DNA from: G039029935 sp039029935
GTDB lineage: Bacteria > Chloroflexota > Anaerolineae > Caldilineales > Caldilineaceae
NCBI GenBank assembly: GCA_039029935.1
Contig: JBCCFC010000337.1
Coordinates: 1-10,991, forward strand
DNA: 10,991 nt
Direction of reading: 5' to 3'
Of this stretch, positions 4,824 to 10,991 are shown in pieces. Position 1 is the first letter of the stretch. Every line of letters starts with the position of its first letter. The notes under the pieces are model-generated. The model ran no database searches and was not told the DNA's origin. It was given only the letters and a program-made list of their open reading frames with translations. A program made the position numbers and the translations under genes.

Positions 4824-7800
4824 ATGCCAACCTATCGTTTACCAGTAATCATCATTTTGATGACATTCATCCTATTCTATATACCGCTTTCCCTCGTCGC
4901 CGACGAACCCCATGAAATCTACATCATCCAGCTACACGACGAACCGCTGGCATTGCATGTCGCGGCCCAGCAAAGCCGCAATGATATCAACCGACGGCTC
5001 AATGCGCACACACCTGTGAGCCAAGCTTATCGCGCCTATCTACATGATCAGCAGATACACTTTCTGCAAGAGGCCACAGCCCACCTCAACCGCCATCATC
5101 CCAATAGCAAAACCAGTCAACCGCTTGACGTTATCTATCATTATCAGACTGTTTTTAATGGGGTTGCCATGCAGTTGAGTGAGTGGGAGGCGCGGCAGAT
5201 ACGGTCCTTGCCAGCGGTACGGTCGATGGTGCCAGTGGGTGAGGTGAGTCGATTGGACATAGGGCCAAGAAGACCTTTATGTATGGCGATGCGCGATGGA
5301 GGATGTCAGTCATTCGGGCTATCGCCCGACGCTCAGGTAGCCAACCTGAGATACTTTCAGGGCAGTACACACTATGCTCAGGTAGCCAACCTGAGATACT
5401 TTCAGGGCAGTACACACTATCGGGACTACACACATTCTGCCCCATCACACGCCCCTATCATCGGCATCATTGACACGGGCATCTGGCCGGAACACCCTTC
5501 GTTTGTGGATGATGGCAGCTATCCGCCACCGCCTGAGACATGGGCGGGAGAATGTACGCCACCCAATCCCGCCCATCCCCCCGACCCGAACCCAACGATT
5601 GAGCGCGATTATCGCTGCACCAACAAGGTGATTGGCATCCAATATTTTCTCGACGCCTATGTTACGACGCAAGGTGGGGGCTATGATGGGCGCTTCTATT
5701 CGGGGCGGGATGATGATGGGCATGGAACGCATGTGGCCTCGATTTCGGCGGGCAACCGTGATGTGGAGGTTGCGATTCGTGGCAACCGCTTGGGGACGAT
5801 TTCGGGCGTGGCTCCCGATGCACAGATTGCCTCGTACAAGGTGTTGGGGCAGGGGCATTCGGCTAACCGCGCTGACATTGTGGCTGCGATTGATAAGGCT
5901 GTTGCCGATGGCGTAGATATCCTCAACATCTCCATGCAGCTAGAAACCAGCAACCCTTGGTCATTGCCCGAAACCGAAGCATTGTTGGCCGCTCATGCAG
6001 CGGGCGTCTTTGTGACGACGATAGCAGGGAACCGTACAGAAGACCATACAAGTGTCAGCACCTATGGCAATATTCCTTGGGTGACAACGGTTGGAGCCAG
6101 TTATCCCAATACCTTCTATCTCAGTCGTATTACACTGGCGTCCCAAGCCATCACGACCACCCACCAACTCACAGGTCTCCTTGCCGTCGGTGGCTACAGC
6201 CCACTCCAAAATTTTACCTTCATCAATGGCACTCCGAACACTGACCTACCGAATACCGACACACTGAATACCGACACACCAACGACCTGCATCCAACCCT
6301 ACGCCCCCAATACATTCCACGCGGGGCAAGCCATTCTCTGTCCTCTCGCCCCAGACATCTCGATCTACAACTCGGTCAATGCTGTGCGACGCGGTGGCGG
6401 CGGGGCGGTCATTTTTTATGCAACTGAAGATCTGCTGGGGACGGATGACACGTCGTTGGCACCGAGTTTTAGCGAATTTTTTGACATTCCTGTTGCCGTT
6501 GTGCTAAATCTGACGACAGCGGATACGGGCATTGATGAATTGATTGCATTTGTGAAACAGCATATGGACGGGCAGGATGCCCATGTTACGCTCAACATGA
6601 GCGCGGTTCAGCCAGTATTCTTGCCAGCCCTTGCCGATTTTATCGCTGACTTTAGTGCGAGGGGACCTACTTTGTTGAGTACGGATGAAAATGGTTCCCC
6701 ACTCAATCTCCTTAAACCTGATTTGCTGGCCCCTGGTGTCAATATTTTGGCCGGTACATCACCCCAAACAGCGTCTGATAATAGTACGCATGAACGTTTC
6801 CAGATACTCAATGGCACATCGCAGGCAGCACCCTATGTTGCGGGGGTGGCAGCATTGCTCAAGCATGAACACCCGAACTGGACACCGGCGCAACTACAAT
6901 CAGCACTCATGAGTACGGCCAATGCGCAGGACACCGCTGTGACCAGTGCTTATCCTGAACGGCAAGGGGCAACGCCTTTTGAGCAAGGTGCAGGGGTTGT
7001 GGATGCCGCGCAATCGCTACGTGCAGGCTTTGTCTTGGATGAACAGAGCGACAACTTCCGTGCAGCAAACCCATCGCTAGACGGTGATGCGACCACGCTC
7101 AACCTTGCCAGCCTCGTCAACTTGCGCTGTGTCGACACCTGTACATGGACACGGACACTGCAAAGTACACTCGATGTTGCGGTTGATTGGCGTATCGAGA
7201 TCAGCGCACCTATCCCAATAGCAGTGGATCCGCTACAATTCACGCTTGTCCCCAGCCAGCCACAGACGATTACGGTGCAGGCAGATGTCACGGGGCAATC
7301 CTATGACAGTCCGATTTTTGGGACAATCACTGTTACGCCTACTGATGATACAGTCGCTGATGATACAGTCGCTGATGATACAGTCGCTGATGATACCCTG
7401 GCCGTCGCCCACTTTCCACTTGTTGTCCAGCCTACCACTGCTAATGGACCGGACACAATCACCATCCAAACCCGTCGTCCCCAAGGGGCCATTGCATTGC
7501 CCCCAATTGAACTGATTGCGGTTGACGATTTAGAGATTGATACCTACCTAGAGGTACCCGAACCAGACATTTTCGAGCGTTCTATATCACCGGACCCCAC
7601 GCCACAGAATATCTATGATCTGGATAACGGTGGCGTTGATGTCATCCTATTTGATGTTCCCGAAGGCACACAACAGTTGGTGATTGGCATACTGGCGTCA
7701 ACCGCACCACAGCTTGATCTCTACGTCGGGCTGGATGCGGACGAGGATGGTCTGCCTACACGGTCGGAGGCACTCTGTTTTCGTGCATCCCTTTCATGGC

Positions 7801-9791
7801 AGGAGTCATGTGATTTTTTGCTGCCAGGTCGCTATGTCACGCCTGGGCGTTATTGGATTTTGGTACAGAATGTACGTGGTTCTGGTATGGAGACAGATAC
7901 ATTCACGCTTGGTATGGCTATGCGAATAGAAGAGGTTGACCTCACACAAAATCGTAGGCTGCTCCATATCGATGCCCCGGCTACACACGCTGGCGATAGT
8001 CCGCTACATCTTGATTTGCAGTGGACACTGCCACCGACCACGCTGCCAATTTGGGTGGATGGTAAAATCACCCTGCGCGATACGACAAGTGAACAAGTTT
8101 TACACAAAATCGACTTAGCTGTCAAACGAGAAATCAACGATGTCTATGCCACTGTGCAACCGCTTGATGATACACTCAACGTTCTAGAACCAGGCGATAC
8201 ACTGGAACACATCATTCAAATCCGACCTGAACGCTATCACCAGAGCAGCACTCCTGTCACCTACACGATCTCGGCTTTACTACCCGATGGTCTGACCTAT
8301 GTGCCAGAGTCGGCCACGCTGGAGCCGACACGCATTGTCGCGCATATGGTGACATGGGAAGCTGCGTTTGATAGCCTGTTTGAAACCATTGCCTTTGAGA
8401 CAACGATTGATGAGGCGGTGGCCTTACCTGCCACATTAACAACCGCTATTCTACACAAAATTGAGACCGCCGAGTTTGAAACGAATGTATCTTCTGTCCT
8501 CACCACCAGTGTTCGTGTCCCCGATGTCGTCTTTGATATTACGACCAGCGGACCTGCACAGATCGAAACGGGGCAGCCTATCACCTACACGTTGACCATC
8601 ACCAACCGAAGCGTGGGGACGGCAACTGATATTGTTGTGGAAAACATGCTCCCGCTTGGCACAGTCTATCTACACAGCACGGACAACAGTACATTCATCA
8701 CAGAGGACAAGGCAATTCACTTTGAGGTTAACCAACTCAGTAGCCATAGCACAGCAACGGTTTCGTTTGCAGTCACGCCTGTGGTCTCGCTGCAAACCGA
8801 TGAAACAACACAACTGTCAATGACGACGCGAATCCAAAACCGACCAACTATTATTGGTGGGGGCGATGCTGAGGCAGGGGCGTGGCCTTGGCAGGTGGCA
8901 CTGGTCTATGCCGATGCGGATGACGTGTTCCAAGGGCAGTTCTGTGCGGGATCGATTGTTGCATCGGAATGGATTTTGACCGCCGCTCAATGTGTCTTTC
9001 AGCAGGATCGGCCAACAACACCATTACTACCAAGCCAAGTCGATATTGTGGCAGAAACGCACGAGTTAGCTGCCACTACAGAGCATCAACGTATTTCTGT
9101 GGGGCAGATTTTTGTACATGAAGGCTACACAATCGACAACAATACACTCCCCGATGCTACAGTATATGACCACGACATCGCACTTTTACGGTTGACCACC
9201 CCGCTTACGTTTACAGACACCGTTGCCCCCATCCAGCTTATTACTGTAACGCAGTCAACCCTAACCCAGCCTAATACATTTGCGATGATCACAGGTTGGG
9301 GGGATATCTCTGGTAATCCCAACCGCCCCCAATATTCACCGATTCTGCAACAGGCTACGGTTCCCCTTGTGGCGCGCACCACCTGTGAAGCTGTCTATTC
9401 TGATGCCCTTACTGATGCCATGCTCTGTGCTGGATTTATCGAGGGGGGCAAGGATGCTTGTCAGGGTGACCGAGGTGGGCCGTTGATGGTGCTAGATGAG
9501 GCGGGTCAGTGGCGGCAGGTGGGCATTGCTAGTTGGGGCATGGGCTGTGCGCAGCCACAGCAATATGGCGTGTATACTGCTGTGTCCGCCTTTCTGACGG
9601 CAGGCGATGCAACACAGGGTGAAACAGAAGAAGACGTGGGCTGGATTGCACGGACGATAGCGACCTATGTAAATGATACATATCGTGTGGTTGATGGTGA
9701 GGGGCATAAAGCAGAGGGGCGTGTGGCAGCGAAGACTTTGGTGTGGCCTGCGAAGCGGTATGATCTGTATTTTCCGTTGATTCATCGGTAG
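4824..9791 (+). CDS. Large secreted S8 subtilisin fused to an inactive trypsin-like (S1) domain
   Basis: This exported protein has 1655 aa. In order: signal peptide (1-26, cleavage likely after SLVA); I9-type inhibitor propeptide (about 33-147); a repeat-bearing linker; and an S8 protease domain (about 207-700) with Asp217 (IIDTGIW), His300 (GHGTHVA), Asn403 (AGN) and Ser666 (NGTSQAAPYVAG). All catalytic residues are present. A PA-like insertion lies at about 435-590. Next come a beta-sandwich beginning CVDTCTWTRTL (about 740-865), a PPC-like domain (about 911-1032) with a DxDxDG calcium-type loop at Asp971/973/975, and two DUF11/Ig-like domains (about 1113-1340). The last domain is a trypsin fold (from about 1343) with Gln1389 and Arg1550 in place of catalytic His and Ser. 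Asp1451 and pocket Asp1544 are kept. The C-terminus is RYDLYFPLIHR, a possible surface-sorting tail. The gene is probably monocistronic from its own promoter. The S8 part should hydrolyse peptides outside the cell; the S1 part is probably a binding module. Confidence 0.92.
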   Translation: MPTYRLPVIIILMTFILFYIPLSLVADEPHEIYIIQLHDEPLALHVAAQQSRNDINRRLNAHTPVSQAYRAYLHDQQIHFLQEATAHLNRHHPNSKTSQPLDVIYHYQTVFNGVAMQLSEWEARQIRSLPAVRSMVPVGEVSRLDIGPRRPLCMAMRDGGCQSFGLSPDAQVANLRYFQGSTHYAQVANLRYFQGSTHYRDYTHSAPSHAPIIGIIDTGIWPEHPSFVDDGSYPPPPETWAGECTPPNPAHPPDPNPTIERDYRCTNKVIGIQYFLDAYVTTQGGGYDGRFYSGRDDDGHGTHVASISAGNRDVEVAIRGNRLGTISGVAPDAQIASYKVLGQGHSANRADIVAAIDKAVADGVDILNISMQLETSNPWSLPETEALLAAHAAGVFVTTIAGNRTEDHTSVSTYGNIPWVTTVGASYPNTFYLSRITLASQAITTTHQLTGLLAVGGYSPLQNFTFINGTPNTDLPNTDTLNTDTPTTCIQPYAPNTFHAGQAILCPLAPDISIYNSVNAVRRGGGGAVIFYATEDLLGTDDTSLAPSFSEFFDIPVAVVLNLTTADTGIDELIAFVKQHMDGQDAHVTLNMSAVQPVFLPALADFIADFSARGPTLLSTDENGSPLNLLKPDLLAPGVNILAGTSPQTASDNSTHERFQILNGTSQAAPYVAGVAALLKHEHPNWTPAQLQSALMSTANAQDTAVTSAYPERQGATPFEQGAGVVDAAQSLRAGFVLDEQSDNFRAANPSLDGDATTLNLASLVNLRCVDTCTWTRTLQSTLDVAVDWRIEISAPIPIAVDPLQFTLVPSQPQTITVQADVTGQSYDSPIFGTITVTPTDDTVADDTVADDTVADDTLAVAHFPLVVQPTTANGPDTITIQTRRPQGAIALPPIELIAVDDLEIDTYLEVPEPDIFERSISPDPTPQNIYDLDNGGVDVILFDVPEGTQQLVIGILASTAPQLDLYVGLDADEDGLPTRSEALCFRASLSWQESCDFLLPGRYVTPGRYWILVQNVRGSGMETDTFTLGMAMRIEEVDLTQNRRLLHIDAPATHAGDSPLHLDLQWTLPPTTLPIWVDGKITLRDTTSEQVLHKIDLAVKREINDVYATVQPLDDTLNVLEPGDTLEHIIQIRPERYHQSSTPVTYTISALLPDGLTYVPESATLEPTRIVAHMVTWEAAFDSLFETIAFETTIDEAVALPATLTTAILHKIETAEFETNVSSVLTTSVRVPDVVFDITTSGPAQIETGQPITYTLTITNRSVGTATDIVVENMLPLGTVYLHSTDNSTFITEDKAIHFEVNQLSSHSTATVSFAVTPVVSLQTDETTQLSMTTRIQNRPTIIGGGDAEAGAWPWQVALVYADADDVFQGQFCAGSIVASEWILTAAQCVFQQDRPTTPLLPSQVDIVAETHELAATTEHQRISVGQIFVHEGYTIDNNTLPDATVYDHDIALLRLTTPLTFTDTVAPIQLITVTQSTLTQPNTFAMITGWGDISGNPNRPQYSPILQQATVPLVARTTCEAVYSDALTDAMLCAGFIEGGKDACQGDRGGPLMVLDEAGQWRQVGIASWGMGCAQPQQYGVYTAVSAFLTAGDATQGETEEDVGWIARTIATYVNDTYRVVDGEGHKAEGRVAAKTLVWPAKRYDLYFPLIHR
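5315..5328 (+). repeat. Small hairpin CGGGC-TATC-GCCCG
   Basis: This is a perfect 5-bp stem with a 4-base loop inside the protease linker, immediately before the 45-bp duplication. It may belong to the same palindromic insert as the hairpins in that duplication. Confidence 0.45.
5331..5420 (+). repeat. Exact 2 x 45-bp tandem duplication within the protease gene
   Basis: Units 5331-5375 and 5376-5420 are identical at every base and encode the 15-residue unit AQVANLRYFQGSTHY twice. The duplication lies in the linker between the propeptide and the subtilisin domain. Each unit contains CTCAGGTAGCCAACCTGAG, a perfect 7-bp stem with a 5-base loop. The lack of any synonymous change indicates a recent event or an assembly artefact. 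Confidence 0.97.
6236..6280 (+). repeat. 15-bp tandem repeat (three units) in the PA-like insertion
   Basis: Three 15-bp units, 6236-6250, 6251-6265 and 6266-6280, encode a pentapeptide repeat around Asn-Thr-Asp (NTDLP, NTDTL, NTDTP). The last two differ at one base and the first is more diverged. It lies in a probable surface loop. Confidence 0.9.
7342..7397 (+). repeat. 15-bp tandem repeat encoding DDTVA
   Basis: GCTGATGATACAGTC repeats with no changes (7356-7370, 7371-7385), preceded by a unit differing only at its first base (7342-7355) and followed by a partial, changed unit. It encodes an acidic DDTVA tract in a loop of the beta-sandwich after the catalytic domain. Confidence 0.95.
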
Positions 9792-9814
9792 GCCAACACT
9801 TGCGTAAAAATATT

Positions 9815-10987
9815 TCAGTGACTAAATTCAATTTTCCCTCCACGATGAGGAATCGATCTGGGCAAATTCCATATGTAAAGATTTCCAGAGAACGTACCAG
9901 ATGCAACCTTGTCCCCATCTGGCGACCAACTCACACTGTATACGATGGAGGATGTCATCGTTAGCCCATAGCCTTTTAGCCGCTCCTCATCAAGTAGATG
10001 ATGTTCTGTTCCGGTTCGCCCATCCCATACCCGCACTGATTTATCAGCGGAACCAGAGGCAAGGCGAAGCCCGTCGGGGGACCAAGCAATACTATAGACC
10101 CAATCTGTATGTTGTTTGAATGATAGCAATGGTTCTCCGCTTTCCCAATCCCAGATCACAACCGATCCATCAGCAGAGCCAGATGCTATCTTTTTTCCAT
10201 TCGGTGACCAGCTTACACTATATACTGACTTTGTGTGTTTTTCTAAAACACGAATTTGTTTTCTCGTTTCCCGATTCCACACATAGACCAACCCCTCAGC
10301 GGATCCATAGGCTATGTGCTGTCCATCTGGTGACCAACTTACATCTCGAATGCTATATTTTTGATCGTCAATGTTTGTCAGCAATTCACCAGTACTCATA
10401 TCCCAGACGATCAATGTCCCATCATTCCCACAAGAAACAAGCTCGCTCCCATCAGGCGACCAATGTATACGGTGAACAACGCCAGAATGCCCATGAAGAG
10501 AAAAAACTATTTCCTCGGTAGAAATATCCCAAACGTCAATGACATTATCGCGAGAAACAGATGCAAGTCGGTCACCATCGGGGGACCATCGAGCACTTCG
10601 CATGGCGTTTTTAGTCAAAGGCTCCCCTAATTCGCCAGATTTTACATCATAAAGCCTTAAGTCTACCGAACTAGCCACTGCGATATGTTGCCCATCAGGA
10701 GAGTATGATATATCGCGAATTAGTGGGGCTTCTGGTATATTTACCAAGGTGGAATTTGAACGGTTTATCCGAGTTTCTGTTGGTATTGGGGTGGGTGATG
10801 CCGCAGATTGTTCATTATTTGAAAGAGGTTGTATCGATATAGAATTAGGCACATACATGTATAGTAAACATATGAATACTATCGGATAATATTTCTTTGT
10901 CAACTCAACTATAATTTTTGAACCGCATCTAGAAGATATATTTTTCAAAATGTAAAAAATATTATTATCAAAAAGCGCGGCATACAT
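9815..10987 (-). CDS. Membrane-anchored seven-bladed WD40 repeat protein
   Basis: The protein has 390 aa as read. A basic stretch precedes one hydrophobic segment (about 33-50, YYPIVFICLLYMYVP), so the protein is probably anchored with its C-terminus outside. A Ser/Pro/Thr-rich linker (55-80, including PTPIPTET) leads to seven WD40 blades. Their S-P-D/N-G turns lie at residues 96, 135, 177, 219, 261, 303 and 355. The spacing is almost exactly 42 residues, except for about ten extra residues between blades 6 and 7 (DEERLKGYGLTM). Each blade ends in WD, WN or YD. Seven blades make a closed beta-propeller, usually a binding scaffold; no partner or enzyme domain is visible. The stop is 23 bases from the protease stop, on the opposite strand. 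The start is uncertain: only four bases upstream are visible, so a longer N-terminus is possible. The 5' portion is very AT-rich (14 G/C of 60 in 10861-10920). Confidence 0.85.
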   Translation of the reverse strand: MYAALFDNNIFYILKNISSRCGSKIIVELTKKYYPIVFICLLYMYVPNSISIQPLSNNEQSAASPTPIPTETRINRSNSTLVNIPEAPLIRDISYSPDGQHIAVASSVDLRLYDVKSGELGEPLTKNAMRSARWSPDGDRLASVSRDNVIDVWDISTEEIVFSLHGHSGVVHRIHWSPDGSELVSCGNDGTLIVWDMSTGELLTNIDDQKYSIRDVSWSPDGQHIAYGSAEGLVYVWNRETRKQIRVLEKHTKSVYSVSWSPNGKKIASGSADGSVVIWDWESGEPLLSFKQHTDWVYSIAWSPDGLRLASGSADKSVRVWDGRTGTEHHLLDEERLKGYGLTMTSSIVYSVSWSPDGDKVASGTFSGNLYIWNLPRSIPHRGGKIEFSH

Positions 10988-10991
10988 TTCC

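Noticed and set aside
5331..5420. CRISPR-like repeat
   Set aside because: The two units are contiguous with no spacer and sit in frame inside a protease gene.
9792..9814. Bidirectional terminator between the convergent genes
   Set aside because: The 23 bases are A/T-rich but show no stem.

Overview
The window looks like a chromosomal segment of a Chloroflexota bacterium, probably Anaerolineae-like. This is inferred from protein style, not from a marker gene. The clues are a secreted multidomain protease ending in a short aromatic-hydrophobic tail (FPLIHR), a membrane-anchored WD40 propeller with a Pro/Thr-rich linker, a UgpB-type sugar-binding lipoprotein, and a mannonate dehydratase. No rRNA, tRNA, CRISPR array, transposase or phage structural gene was seen. 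There is no gene-free stretch longer than about 200 bases.

Layout. Positions 1-3497 hold a tight leftward run of four genes. In transcription order these are a HAS-barrel-like protein (3497-2865), an AAA/OLD-type ATPase interrupted by an in-frame TAG (2861-1920), a small TOPRIM-like putative nuclease (1923-1258), and a lipoprotein sugar-binding component of an ABC importer (1251 to the window edge, so its C-terminus and any permeases lie outside). The joints are very tight: stop next to start, a 4-base ATGA overlap, and a 6-base gap. A divergent control region (3498-3693) separates this run from a rightward mannonate dehydratase gene, uxuA (3694-4683). A 140-base intergenic region follows. 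It contains a small repeat element and a good sigma70-type promoter with a palindrome over the presumed transcription start. It leads into a very large secreted protease (4824-9791, 1655 aa). The window ends with a convergent WD40-repeat membrane protein (10987-9815).

How the genes relate. The ATPase and TOPRIM genes form an ATPase plus nuclease pair of the general kind seen in OLD, PARIS and other ATPase/TOPRIM anti-phage systems. Sampled blocks of this pair are visibly AT-richer than sampled blocks of the flanking genes, as expected for an acquired cassette. The ATPase reading frame is closed by a TAG between Walker A and Walker B, so the module is either decaying or carries a sequence error. 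The sugar-binding lipoprotein and UxuA fit sugar or hexuronate use but are not in one transcription unit.

Most unusual features: (1) the protease joins a subtilisin domain with a complete catalytic set to a C-terminal trypsin-fold domain whose catalytic His and Ser are replaced by Gln and Arg, while its Asp, disulfide cysteines and specificity-pocket Asp are kept; (2) the same gene carries three in-frame tandem repeat tracts, one an exact 2 x 45-bp duplication with a perfect hairpin in each copy; (3) the ATPase/TOPRIM pair sits directly behind a HAS-barrel gene; (4) the HAS-barrel gene has an apparently leaderless promoter.
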